64,000 bases of DNA from positions 1,674,001-1,738,000 of the forward strand of contig NZ_OZ034992.1 of assembly GCF_964030925.1 (NCBI RefSeq), in the 5' to 3' direction. Position 1 is the stretch's first letter, and every line of letters begins with the position of its first letter. This document shows positions 54,997 through 64,000 of this stretch, piece after piece. Below the pieces are notes generated by a model. It was not told the origin of the DNA, made no database searches, and was given only the letters and a program-made list of their open reading frames with translations. The DNA is from Spiroplasma_E sp902809815. GTDB lineage: Bacteria > Bacillota_I > Bacilli_A > Mycoplasmatales > VBWQ01. The position numbers and the translations under genes are program-made.

Positions 54997-56151
54997 GACA
55001 TATTCCGTAATTAAATTTAATTAATTGTCAATAAAATTGTTTTAAAACTATTTAGTGTTATTGAATATAGAAATAAATATTTTTTGAAAAAATAGTTTAA
55101 AAAATGAGTTTACATTTTAAACAAAAAATTGTTAATAATATTTTTATATTAACTCGATAAAAATTTAAATTTTAAAAAAATATTTTTAATATTTTTTTTA
55201 TTTTAATGGTTTTATTTTATTAAAAATTTCACAAAGTAAGTTAAATCTTAAGTACATAAGTCTAAATTTAGATTTTCTACATTTATTTACTAAAATTTTG
55301 AATCTTTTCAATCAAGCAAAGACATGTTCAACTTTAATTCTAATTTTAGATACAATCTTATTGTATTTTCTTTCTTGTTTAGTTAATTTTTTATTTTTAG
55401 TTCTTTTAATTGGTATTATTGTATTTTTATAAATATTTTGTATACCTTGATATCCTAAATCACCAATAATTATTGTTTTTTCTGAAAATTCAAGATTTGA
55501 ATTTTTTAATATTTGAAAATCATGCACTTTACCATTATCAGCAAAAATATCAACAATTTTTTTATTAAAAAAATCATATACAATTTGAAATTTTATAGAA
55601 TACATTCAACTTTTACCAGAAAAATATTCTAACTGTAGTTTTTTTTAGTTGGTCTTTCAATTTCAATCTCAGTTGAATCAATTAAATAAAATTGAAATTC
55701 ATTTGAATTTTCTTGTTTTTTATCAATTTTTAATTTATATCTTTCTTTTAAAAATTGGTAATCTTTGTGGTTACTAAGTTTATTTTCTACTCAAGTAATA
55801 TTTCGAAAACAACTTGATGGACTCATTTTAGATTTAATACTCATTTGAAAAAAGTATAATATTCTTTTCAGTATAATAAAGTCATCATTAATCTTTCTTC
55901 TACTGAAAGTTTATTTTTTCGACCTTTATTTTTTTCTAATTTTTCTATTTCAATTAATTTTTCTAACATTTCATTAAAATGAAAACGTTTTATACCAAAA
56001 TATCTGTAAAATTCTTCATTTTTTAATTTTTTTAAATTTTCAAAAATCATTTTTATCAACACTTTTCTAAATTTATTGTTAATAACAAAATTATAAAATA
56101 AATTTTAAAATTATTAATTGACTTTTAAAAAATTTAATTACGGAATATGTC
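54997..56151 (-). mobile_element. IS5-like element, copy 4
   Basis: 1155 bp with the usual ends. Flanks CATTG and TATTA do not match, so no target duplication. It is inverted relative to copy 3 and removes the end of the ISLre2 transposase. Confidence 0.92.
55198..56050 (-). pseudogene. IS5-like transposase, copy 4, frameshifted
   Basis: Same two-frame gene, but the T7 run in the codons for YYTFFQM has lost one T (six at about 55850), shifting the first frame well before the programmed site. The catalytic parts of the second frame are intact but cannot be reached. Inactive. Confidence 0.82.
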
Positions 56152-56200
56152 TATTATATCGGGCGCATCACTTTAACCCTTAGATTCATAATTGGATAAC

Positions 56201-56230
56201 AAAGAACGATATAACTATCGTTCTTTTTTT
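56201..56230 (+). terminator. Terminator at left edge of second prophage
   Basis: AAAGAACGATA/TATCGTTCTTT stem, TAAC loop, T7. It would stop transcription coming from the IS-rich patch. Confidence 0.8.
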
Positions 56231-56325
56231 GTTAAAAGATTAAAACTTAATAAAACTGTCGTAGAAGTCTAATAGTGAGTACTTTATGTAAATACTTCTA
56301 TATCAGAATAAAAGAGCATTTAATG

Positions 56326-56447
56326 TTAAGCAAGTTAAAATGTTACACTGTATCGCTTAATGTAATTATAGATTAATTTGAATAGCCTTATGATGGCTCA
56401 GTAAAGAACCCATTAATCTAATTAATAATTACATTTGTATTATGTAA
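56326..56447 (+). ncRNA. Structured leader RNA candidate before prophage operon
   Basis: Stem TTAAGC/GCTTAA (56326-56331, 56355-56360) is followed by a long arm pairing TGTAATTA/TAATTACA (56361-56368, 56426-56433) and AGATTAAT/ATTAATCT (56370-56377, 56412-56419), capped by AGCC/GGCT. TTACAT (56429-56434) can instead pair with ATGTAA (56442-56447), so two alternative folds exist. It ends about 80 bases before the first gene. Could be a regulatory leader, antisense or stable phage RNA. Confidence 0.45.
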
Positions 56448-56530
56448 GAAAATAGGGGGTTTTATATATAAATACATACCTCATTAACAATATCATAACA
56501 CAATAACAAAAATAAAGGAGAAAAATAAAT

Positions 56531-56743
56531 ATGTCATACATTTATTTAGTAAAATACAAAGTTAATTATACAGATGAAACAAAATATAAAGTTTTTTGTA
56601 CTTTTATAGATGCTAATAATTTTCATAGAAATTATAAACATCATTTATTAGAAAATGCTTTTATTACACATTATGAAATATTAGTATTGGAAGTTTATAT
56701 TTCAAAAGAAGAATCAGACATGATAAATAAAAAACTTAATTAA
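56531..56743 (+). CDS. Prophage early protein, hypothetical
   Basis: 70 residues, small alpha/beta protein (YLVKYKVNYTDETKYKVF). AAAGGAG before the ATG. First gene of the rightward operon. No function assigned. Confidence 0.65.
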   Translation: MSYIYLVKYKVNYTDETKYKVFCTFIDANNFHRNYKHHLLENAFITHYEILVLEVYISKEESDMINKKLN

Positions 56744-56761
56744 TGAAAGGAAAAAATATTT

Positions 56762-56896
56762 ATGGAATATAGAGAATATAGAATGGTTGGTTCTTGTGAT
56801 AATTGTAGAAAAAAATCTTCTTTTGGTAATAGATTATGTAATAAATGTTTTTGAATATTAATAGGTAGAAAGGAAAGTTATAAATATGAAAATTAA
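56762..56896 (+). CDS. Small zinc-ribbon protein
   Basis: 44 residues with CDNC...CNKC, a compact zinc ribbon, overlapping the next gene by 11 bases. GAAAGG upstream. Possibly a phage regulator or nucleic-acid binder. Confidence 0.6.
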
Positions 56897-57113
56897 TGGT
56901 AAAGAATATGATGGTTTTAAATTTGTTAATAGTTTTTATAGAGATAGATATAAAGAATGTAAAGAAAAAAATATCTCAGATGATTTAATAAATTATGGAA
57001 TGTTAAAAATATTAGAAAAACTTATTAAAGAAGAAAAAGATATTGATTATGCATTAAAAATTATTGAAGGTTGATATGCTTTTTTAGAAGCCAAACGTGA
57101 TGGATATGCCTAA
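56886..57113 (+). CDS. Prophage hypothetical protein
   Basis: 75 residues, acidic-basic helical protein with one UGA Trp near its end. AGAAAGG before the ATG. Overlaps the nuclease gene by 14 bases. Function unknown. Confidence 0.62.
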
Positions 57114-57759
57114 ATTAATTTTTAAAAAAGAAACACATCAATATTTTTTAGAAGATAAAGAATTAATTTCAGTTTCTAGAATTATTGATAATTATTTAGG
57201 TTTTGGATATAGTCATATAGCACCAGAAGTATTAAAAAATGCTTCAGTTCGTGGTAAATGAGTTCATAAACTTAATGAATTATATTTACAAAATATTAAT
57301 CAAGAAAATATTATTAATAATTTATTAAAAAAATTAAAACCAGTAACTAATAATATAAATTATTCTTATTGTAAAAAATCACTTATTTTTTTAAAAGAAA
57401 AATTTAAAGATAAAAATAATTATGAATTTATTATTGAAAAACCTATTACTGATACTTTAGTTGCAGGAACACCAGATTTAGTTTATTTAGATAAAAAAGA
57501 AAATAAATATTATTTAGTTGATTATAAAACATATGCTTGTATTGATGAAGATAAATTCAAAAGAATTAAATTACAATTAACTGCTTATTATTGTATGTTA
57601 CTTGAAAATGGCATAACTCCATCTTATAAAACTTATGTTTATTTAACTAATAAAAATACTCAACAAGAATTAGAAATTGAAATATCAAATGAATTAATAA
57701 ATGAATGATTTAAAGCAAAAATAAAATATTTTAAAGGAGAAGATAAAAATGGAATATAA
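57100..57759 (+). CDS. PD-(D/E)XK exonuclease, RecE/RecB-like
   Basis: 219 residues. Nuclease core in order: RGKWVHKLNELY (Gly-His motif of RecB-type nucleases, His56), AGTPDLVYL (Asp126), YYLVDYKTY (Asp141-x-Lys143), and QLTAYYCML (Gln-Tyr motif). These are the metal-binding and catalytic residues of PDDEXK exonucleases. It is encoded four genes before RecT, so it should resect double-stranded ends for RecT annealing in phage recombination, analogous to RecE-RecT. A second in-frame ATG lies two codons on. Confidence 0.82.
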
Positions 57760-57973
57760 ATTGGAATATTGTAAAAATAAAAAATGTAATTTTAATGAAT
57801 TATTAGTTAAAAATCTTAATGCTAGAATTGAATTTTTAGAATATCAAATTGAAGAAATTAATTTAAATCAATTAAATTTATGAGAATTAGATGTTTTAAG
57901 AGGTCAAATTAAAGAATTAAATATTTTGAAAAATAATATTAAAGAATGATTAAGAAGAAATAAAAATGATTAA
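57749..57973 (+). CDS. Small coiled-coil prophage protein
   Basis: 74 residues: CKNKKC near the N-terminus, then a Leu/Ile heptad-rich helix. AAAGGAGAAG upstream, overlaps the nuclease gene by 11 bases. May accompany the nuclease; function unknown. Confidence 0.6.
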
Positions 57974-58157
57974 TGAAAAAACAATTAAAGAAAAAACTAT
58001 TTATTCTTGTAATTCAATTGAATTTGATAAGTTACCTAAAAAATTAGATAGTAATCTAAATAATTGAATTGAGATTAATAGTCATTTAATAGTTAATCCT
58101 AGTAAAAATATTGAAATACATTTAGATAATAGATTTAAAACAATTAAAAAATGATAG
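57966..58157 (+). CDS. Prophage hypothetical protein
   Basis: 63 residues, beta-rich, overlaps the previous gene by 8 bases (ATGATTAATG). No recognisable motif. Confidence 0.55.
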
Positions 58158-58166
58158 GAGAAAATT

Positions 58167-58310
58167 ATGGATAAGAAAAGTTCTGGTAAGAAAAGTTCTG
58201 GTATGGATAAATCAATTTTAATTTTATTAAAACATATAGGAAAAATTAATAAAAAATTAGATGAAATTTTAGAATTATTAAATAAAAAAGGAGAAGAAAA
58301 TAATGAGTAA
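58167..58310 (+). CDS. Small prophage protein with duplicated start
   Basis: 47 residues: KKSSGKKSSG direct repeat, then an amphipathic helix (LLKHIGKINKKLDEILELL). TAGGAG upstream; overlaps recT by 8 bases, so coupled to it. Confidence 0.55.
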   Translation: MDKKSSGKKSSGMDKSILILLKHIGKINKKLDEILELLNKKGEENNE

Positions 58311-59127
58311 TAATAGTAAAAATGAATTAAAAATTCCTAATTTTATTAAAAGTAATAAAGAAGAATTATTAAAATTTAGAAATTATTATGAAATGATTAG
58401 AAATTCTAGTAAAGATTTAAGAAATATGAATCAACAAAGTTTATTTAATGCTTTATTTAATTTATACAAATTAAATCTTTCAATTAATCCTATTAAAAAA
58501 GAATTAGCATTAATTCCTTATGGTGATGAATTACAAGTTCAAATTCAAGAAGATGGTTGATTAACATTATTACAAAGAACTGGATTAGTAGTTGATTTTC
58601 AAAGAGAAAAAATAACAACTGCACATAAATTTAATCAAGAAAATAATAAATGAGAAATAAATCCAGCATTAATTTTTGAAAGAAAAACTATTAATACAAT
58701 TGGTTATTATTGTTATATTTCACTTTTAGATAAAAATGGAAAAATTAATAATTTTTATAAAGGAATGACTGTTGAAGAATGTCAAGAATGAAGAAAAAAA
58801 TTTAGTAAAACTAAGCGTGAAGATAGTCCTTGAAATACTAGTTTTGACCAAATGGCATTAAAAACAGTTGTAAAAGCATTAATTCGTGAAATTAATAAAA
58901 CACCAATTATAGTATTAAATAATCAAGATGATATTAATTTAGCACTTCAATTAGACCAAAGTGTAGTAATTGATGAAGAAACAATTGCTTATAAAGATAA
59001 TACTGGTGATGAAGTTAAAATTATTAATTCAAATAATAATATTGATAATACTGATATAAATTCTACTTTATCTAAATTAAAAGAATTAGAAAAAGAAGAA
59101 GAAATAATAGAAAATTTTGAAGTTTAA
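58303..59127 (+). CDS. recT: RecT-family single-strand annealing protein
   Basis: 274 residues. Family landmarks: QSLFNALFNLYKLNLSINPI, ELALIPYGDELQVQIQEDGW, GYYCYISLLDKNG, WRKKFSKTK, SPWNTSFDQMALKTVVKAL. Anneals complementary single strands during phage recombination, with the upstream PD-(D/E)XK nuclease as partner. The acidic C-terminus (KELEKEEEIIENF) is typical. AAAGGAGAAGAA precedes the ATG. Confidence 0.92.
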
Positions 59128-59142
59128 TAAGGAGAATAAATA

Positions 59143-59325
59143 ATGGAAATTACTACTGAAGATATTATTGATGAATATAAAAACGAATATAAACAAAAAT
59201 TAATTATTTGATTAAATAAACAAATTAGTATTTGTTTATGTGATTCTTTAAAAGAAGCAGGTAAACTTACTGCTTATTATAAAGTACTTGAATTTATAGA
59301 AAATGGAGAATTTGATAATGAATAA
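59143..59325 (+). CDS. Prophage micro-protein, tail motif ENGEFDNE
   Basis: 60 residues, helical, ends LEFIENGEFDNE. AAGGAG upstream. First of a series of tiny overlapping genes sharing an acidic E(N)GxF(D) tail. Function unknown. Confidence 0.55.
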
Positions 59326-59389
59326 ATGTGAACATGAAGATGTAAGTATTGAATTAATATTTAGATTAAAATTAGGAGATTTTGAATAA
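59318..59389 (+). CDS. 23-residue prophage peptide
   Basis: MNKCEHEDVSIELIF..., ending KLGDFE. Overlaps its neighbours by 8 and 1 bases (TAATG). Preceded by GGAGAATTTG. Possibly only a translational leader. Confidence 0.35.
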   Translation: MNKCEHEDVSIELIFRLKLGDFE

Positions 59390-59529
59390 TGAATAAAGAA
59401 AAATTACTTAAATATTTAAAAAATTTATTTATGGAAACTGATAATTGGGAAAAACAAATAATTATTTCAATGAATTTAATAATACGTCAAGAACTTATTA
59501 AAAAAATAGAAAATGGAGACTTTGATTAA
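59389..59529 (+). CDS. Prophage micro-protein
   Basis: 46 residues, helical, ends KKIENGDFD, related at the end to the gene at 59143. Ribosome site TTAGGAG. Overlaps on TAATG on both sides. Confidence 0.5.
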   Translation: MNKEKLLKYLKNLFMETDNWEKQIIISMNLIIRQELIKKIENGDFD

Positions 59530-59636
59530 TGAATAAAGATAATTTAAAACCATGCAAACATTATATATATTATAACGTAGAATATTATTATTTTGGAGAA
59601 TGTGATATGTGTGATGAAGAAAAGGATGTGAAATAA
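59529..59636 (+). CDS. Cys-containing prophage micro-protein
   Basis: 35 residues with PCKH...CDMCDEE, possibly zinc-binding. AATGGAG upstream. Overlaps neighbours by one base each. Confidence 0.45.
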   Translation: MNKDNLKPCKHYIYYNVEYYYFGECDMCDEEKDVK

Positions 59637-59755
59637 TGACTAAATGAGATTTAGCAAAATGATTAATGGAACAATGATTAGAAGCCAGAAAAAATAATGA
59701 TAAAGAATATATGCGAATAATACAAGATAGTTTTAATGAATTTGATTGAGAATAA
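59636..59755 (+). CDS. Prophage micro-protein
   Basis: 39 residues with four UGA Trp codons (KWDLAKWLMEQWLEARK), ends NEFDWE. AAAGGATGTG upstream. Function unknown. Confidence 0.5.
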
Positions 59756-59769
59756 AAGGATGTGAAATA

Positions 59770-60027
59770 ATGAGAAATATTAGAACTGAATGATTTTATA
59801 ATGAAAAAAGTCCAAAAGAAATAAAATGTCCAACAGTTGGATTATTAAAAAATAAAGAAGATGCTTTATGTTATTTATTAGCATTAAATTTATATCCAAA
59901 ATTATATCCACAAGATATTTTTTATTCATGAATATTAGAAAATAATCAAACTGGATATTTAATTATAGTTGGTAATAATAGAGATACAGTAGGAAATATG
60001 CAATTTAAATTTATAAAAGGAGAATAA
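59770..60027 (+). CDS. Prophage hypothetical protein
   Basis: 85 residues, alpha/beta, Cys19 and Cys34 regions (KCPTVGLLKNKEDALCYLL). AAAGGATGTG upstream, same ribosome site as the preceding gene. No family recognised. Confidence 0.6.
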
Positions 60028-60031
60028 AAAA

Positions 60032-60859
60032 ATGCCAAATACAGAAAACCAAAACTCAAATTATACTTTATTAAAATTAATAAGAACTGGAATATCACCA
60101 TTATCAGCAATGATAGGTACCAGTGCTTATTATGGGCAATTAATAGGAAATCCTATTCTAGGTAGTATAAATGCTTTATTATTTTCAAAAAAATTAGGAA
60201 TTGATATATGAAATTTAAATCAAATGCCAAGTTCAAAAACTAAATTATTAAATAGTTCTAAAAAAATAGCATTAGGATTAGGAACAATTGGCTTAGCAAA
60301 TTATGCTAAATTTACTAATTCTTCAATTAACCCTAATCCAACTGAAAGTCCAATAACTACTACTACTATTGACCCATTTCCACCAGATTTGAGACAAAAC
60401 ATAATTTTTATGGGACAAAATAGTGAATTTATGGGACAAATGGATTGAGATACTTATATTTCATTAAATGCTTATGGTATATCAAATCTTATTAATGGAA
60501 TTCTAGAATTAATACCTAATAAATTTGAAGCAATAAGAAAAATATGTAATATGGCAACTGGTGGTTGTTTGATTAGTAGTGGTGTTGCTATGGGGATAAA
60601 TAATGATTTTAATAATGCTTATGCAGTACCTACCATAATTGCTGGTGCAAGTGAAATAATCCATAATTTACTTCCAATAGAAACAAATCATAGTAGAGAA
60701 ATGCAAGAAACTTCATTTACAAATGAAACTGCAAGATTAATTAATGATAATAGATTTACTATTAATAGTGAAACAAGTAGTCAATATGGAACTAATATGA
60801 GTGATGTAATTTTAGATAATGCTTCATTAAATTGAGATTATAATCACATGAGTTTATAA
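60032..60859 (+). CDS. Membrane protein shared with the plectrovirus prophage
   Basis: 275 residues. Same two conserved blocks as the gene at 32301-33167: SNYTLLKLIRTGISPLSAM, AYYGQ, NPILGSINALLFSKKLGIDIW, and later WDTYISLNAYGISNLING, TGGCLISSGVAMGI, PTIIAGASEII; only the Thr/Pro-rich linker and the tail differ. AAAGGAG upstream. Last gene of the rightward operon. Shared by two otherwise different viruses, so it probably serves a general need in the same host. No function known. Confidence 0.78.
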
Positions 60860-60865
60860 ATAAGT

Positions 60866-60893
60866 AAAAATGCCTATTAAAGGCATTTTTTTA
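60866..60893. terminator. Bidirectional terminator between prophage operons
   Basis: AAAAATGCCT/AGGCATTTTT stem, 5-nt loop, T-runs on both strands, between converging genes. Confidence 0.85.
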
Positions 60894-60896
60894 TTA

Positions 60897-61103
60897 TTAA
60901 TAAATACTTTTTACTTCTGGTTGTTTATTAATAGAATTTAATTTAGTTTGTAATTTATTAATTTTATTTTGTTTTTTAAGTGCTTTTTTATTAGGGTCTG
61001 TTAAAGATTTACCAAAAGCAATAAATGCTTTTCCTAATTTAATTAAAACATAACCCCCATTAATACATAAATTAGCAACTATAATAATTGTTGTAGTATC
61101 CAT
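60897..61103 (-). CDS. Small membrane protein, holin candidate
   Basis: 68 residues: one N-terminal membrane helix (TIIIVANLCINGGYVLIKLG) and a strongly basic tail (KKALKKQNKINKLQTKL). Small membrane protein at the end of late genes, as holins often are. AAGGTGGTGAT upstream. Confidence 0.5.
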   Translation of the reverse strand: MDTTTIIIVANLCINGGYVLIKLGKAFIAFGKSLTDPNKKALKKQNKINKLQTKLNSINKQPEVKSIY

Positions 61104-61120
61104 ATTAAATCACCACCTTT

Positions 61121-61243
61121 CTAAAATATTTGATTAATTTTTAATACAATTTTTACAATAATAAATATAATTAAACCAGCAGTTGCAGAAGATAATAAAA
61201 CTCCAATTAAACCTAAAATAATCTTTATAATTTTAAAAAACAT
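61121..61243 (-). CDS. 40-residue hydrophobic prophage protein
   Basis: Almost wholly hydrophobic, two short helices around SSATAGLI. The ribosome site is weak (GGAATAATATT). Lies between the tail-fibre-like gene and the holin candidate; may be a lysis or antiholin peptide. Confidence 0.45.
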   Translation of the reverse strand: MFFKIIKIILGLIGVLLSSATAGLIIFIIVKIVLKINQIF

Positions 61244-61247
61244 AATA

Positions 61248-62981
61248 TTATTCCTGTAATTCTTCTAATTTTAAAAGTTGTCCAAATGTAAAAGGATATG
61301 GAACAGTAGTCATGAATATACTATTTTGATTTACTTGTAATCACGTATATGAACCATCTGTATATATAAAACTATCTAAATATTCTGTATTATTATTTCC
61401 ACTATATATAAATTCTTTATATATTCATGAATATTCTGTTTTATCATTAGTAGCACAATAATTGTAATAAATACGATATATTTTATTTTTAATAAAATTA
61501 AATTGAATAGTTTTATTATCTTTTTTTGTTCCTACTTCTTTTCATTGTGGAATACTTGGACTTGGTGTTGGAGTATTTGGTAATTCAATATCTCAATAAT
61601 TTTCTTCTATTTCATTAGTTTCTAAACTTCTTGAATTAATTTTTAATTTTGGTGTAACATCAACTTTAACTGTATTTTGTAATTCTTCTAATGAAAAAAT
61701 ATTTGCATATTTTTCATTTCCACCTTCTAAAATTAATTGTCATTTATTAATATCTAATAATTGTAAATATAAAATACCTTCTTCATTATTAATTAAACCT
61801 TTTGTAAGAAATATTTTAATTCCATGATTTCCACCTAAATAATTACCTGTTTTAAATTCTACTGTTATTCTTGTATTTACTTGATGAAATGGTGGAGATT
61901 CCCATGTAATAATTACTCTATAAAGAGTATTAAAAGCAAGATTAAAATCACCATATTTACGATTATTTATACTTTTACCTATTATTTTTCAATTTTCTTT
62001 ATCTTGTTTTTTATTTATTTCATTAATAGCACCAACAATATTTTTATTATTAGTTTCTAATCTTCCATAAGTATTATTAAGCAATAATGAGATAGCAAGA
62101 GAACTATTTGAACTATCATTTATTCATAATTGGTCTCTATCATCTTTATATGTAAAATATCCTTTCATAAAAACAGATTTTTTATAATAATTAGTTAAAT
62201 CTGGTATTTTATTATCAACATATTCTTTGTTAGTTGCATCAGTTTCAAAAGTAGGTGTTCCAACATCAATAATTCTTTTATTATTAGCAATAATACCTTT
62301 ATCATCTTTTAATTTAACAAAATTAATATTATCTTTATCAACTTCTCATAATGAATCAATATTACTATCAACATGAATTTTTAATTTAGGTATAGTATCA
62401 CTAACATTATCTATTTTTATACCAGTACCTTCAATTAAACTCATTTTTTGTAAAAATGTTTTATTACCAGAATCTCAAGTAATTAGTTTAGTATCACTTT
62501 CATCAAAAATACTAGGAGTATTAAAATTATCTGTATTACATGAAATAGGATTATTAATTGCTTTTCTTGGAGTATGTAAATTTGCTTGTTGTAATAAATT
62601 ATATACTTCCATTAAAACATAATCTGGTTCACTTGGTGGACTAATACTACTTGATAAACCATTACCACTAATTGAAACACTACTTCTTATAAATGCCATT
62701 CCAACAGTTAAATAATATATAGTCATTCTTGCGGTTGCTCTTTTAACTAATTGTTTTTGAGTAGTATTAAGATTATCAAATCCAGTTTGTTCAATTAAAT
62801 TACCAGTAATAGTATTAATTCTTTCACTTGATATAGCAATTGCCATAATAGTAAAATCAGTTTTAGTATTATCAGTAGTAGTTTGGTCAGCATCTGGTAT
62901 AAAACCATATATAGTTTTTAAATCATCTTTTGTAATATAATTTAAATTTACATTTCAATCAATATTATTTTTGTTTTCCAT
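61248..62981 (-). CDS. Connector/tail-fibre-like prophage protein
   Basis: 577 residues. The N-terminal 170 residues are helical (KDDLKTIYGFIPD, QLVKRATARMTIYY) and resemble head-tail connector proteins in composition. From about 195 to the end it is beta-rich with the tail-fibre phrase RIIDVGTPTFETDATNKEYV, and a C-terminal binding-like domain. Combination suggests a fusion, or an elongated fibre with an adaptor head. The ATG 62981 overlaps the previous gene by 17 bases. Host-recognition role is inferred. Confidence 0.65.
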
Positions 62982-63747
62982 AATTTTTAAACCTTTCATA
63001 TCCATGTACTGCTTGTGATTTATTAACTACACCAATAACTGATTTATATTTCTTTTGTTGAATTACTTTTTTACCTATATTTTTAGAATTCCTACGTGCT
63101 AAATATTCTTTATCTTCTTTATCTAATCCACCATGATAATATTGCCTTATAAGTATTGAATTAGCCCCAGTACCATAAGCACCAGTTGCTTTACACATAT
63201 CAATTCACATTTCTTTTGATATCATAAAGTAATCATATGATTTACTTAAATTAGTTCTATATGTTAATGTAGCAATACCATAAGTACTAGACTGTTGTTG
63301 TATTACTGGAGTTCATATACCACCTGCTAATGCACTACTAGAAAGATTTACATAAACTCCAATCATACTGTCATAATCTTCTTGTGTTAAAGAATTCATT
63401 ATTATTTCTTTACCTTTATCCATTAATGACTTACCATTTAAATATTGTTTTTGAATATGTTGTAATTTTGCAATATTATTATTAGTAATATGTGTCATTA
63501 TTTTTTTATGAATTACTGGTAAATTTGTTAATTTTTGTAAAACTTGTTGAAATTCTGATAATTCTTTTTGTGATTTACCTTGTCCTAAAATTTTTGACAT
63601 TAATTGATTTTTTAATATTCCTGCTGGATTTTTTAAAAAACTATTAAATAATGAATTACTTTTTTTAAATTTTTCTATATATTCAGCAGTTTGTATATCA
63701 GTAACAGCAGTTTCTAATATTATTCTTAATAATAATATAATAGGCAT
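62965..63747 (-). CDS. Prophage structural protein candidate
   Basis: 260 residues: N-terminal hydrophobic stretch (PIILLLRIILETAV), a long helical middle and a basic C-terminus (NSKNIGKKVIQQKKYKS). Position between an upstream capsid/adhesin-like gene and the connector/fibre gene suggests a virion component. No family named. Weak ribosome site AGTAATTTAA. Confidence 0.6.
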
Positions 63748-63752
63748 TTAAA

Positions 63753-64000
63753 TTACTTCTTTGTAAAAGTTACTTGTAAAGAACCATCATATAAAGTTTT
63801 ACCTTCAACATTAGCACTTGTTGCTGTTAAATCTGAAAAATTAGCATTACCTTTTCGATAATTAGGATTTTTAGCAATAACTGCTTTTTCTACTTCATCT
63901 GCAGTTGGTGTTGCACCAGCCATAGTAATAGCACCTAAATTAGTAAATTCAATTGCTGTTGCAATATCTATACTTGAAGTAACTGTAAATCCTTTAACTA
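63753..64000 (-). CDS. Prophage protein with adhesin-like module, 5' end beyond window
   Basis: The last 82 residues: NLGAITMAGATPTADEVEKA, KNPNY, then TSANVEGKTLYDGSLQVTFTKK. The order LGxI, xxxNPN, and a closing YDGSLQVTF-type strand resembles the repeat of the decayed adhesin at 2352-4362 (LGQI, NPDL, DCDFSVTF). It may be a capsid, decoration or receptor protein; the start lies outside. Confidence 0.55.
   Translation of the reverse strand, partial: VKGFTVTSSIDIATAIEFTNLGAITMAGATPTADEVEKAVIAKNPNYRKGNANFSDLTATSANVEGKTLYDGSLQVTFTKK

Noticed and set aside
56326..56447. tmRNA or RNase P RNA
   Set aside because: No tRNA-like domain with CCA, no tag frame, and none of the conserved RNase P core elements.

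Overview
The window is chromosomal DNA of a Spiroplasma. It is very AT-rich, UGA must be read as tryptophan in almost every gene, a tRNA-Trp with anticodon UCA is encoded, and the mobile DNA is typical of spiroplasmas: SpV1-like filamentous virus (plectrovirus) sequence, adhesin-like and DUF285-type surface-protein remnants, and several IS families. The clade within Spiroplasma cannot be decided from this sequence alone.

Layout. 0-24 kb is mainly housekeeping, mostly on the minus strand: rnr, secG, a decayed adhesin, degV (plus strand), tRNA-Trp(UCA), fur, acpP, three conserved mollicute hypothetical genes and proS (the same neighbourhood as MG283-MG287 of Mycoplasma genitalium), a degenerate EAL-domain protein, a possible DarT-like protein, cardiolipin synthase, tRNA-Ser(GCU), the ribonucleotide reductase genes, coaE, tsaD and deoD. 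The reductase is unusual in three ways: NrdF has the V-P-K replacement of metal ligands known from metal-free class Ie enzymes, NrdI and NrdE are one uninterrupted reading frame, and the leader matches a cobalamin riboswitch.

24-26 kb holds an ABC transporter. 26.1-36.25 kb is a plectrovirus prophage on the minus strand: Zot-like ATPase, minor coat/adsorption-like protein, coat-like and other small membrane proteins, small zinc-ribbon proteins and an HUH-type Rep. Two IS3-family copies and one IS5-like copy interrupt it, and the Rep also carries point lesions. 36.5-48.3 kb contains an MFS carrier with a glycerophosphodiesterase, an unknown duplicated-motif protein, and a BmpA-type nucleoside ABC importer with two lipoproteins and an XRE regulator. 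One importer permease has a very long coiled-coil tail with 255-bp tandem repeats.

48.4-56.15 kb is an IS-rich patch: a third IS3-family copy inside a membrane-protein gene, two IS5-like copies in opposite orientation, a 5'-truncated unknown gene, two small genes and a truncated ISLre2-type transposase. 56.2-64 kb is a second, unrelated prophage: a structured leader, a rightward operon of small genes with a PD-(D/E)XK nuclease and RecT, then convergent leftward late genes (small membrane proteins, a connector/tail-fibre-like protein, another structural candidate, and the end of a protein with an adhesin-like module). One gene of this prophage has a close homologue in the plectrovirus prophage.
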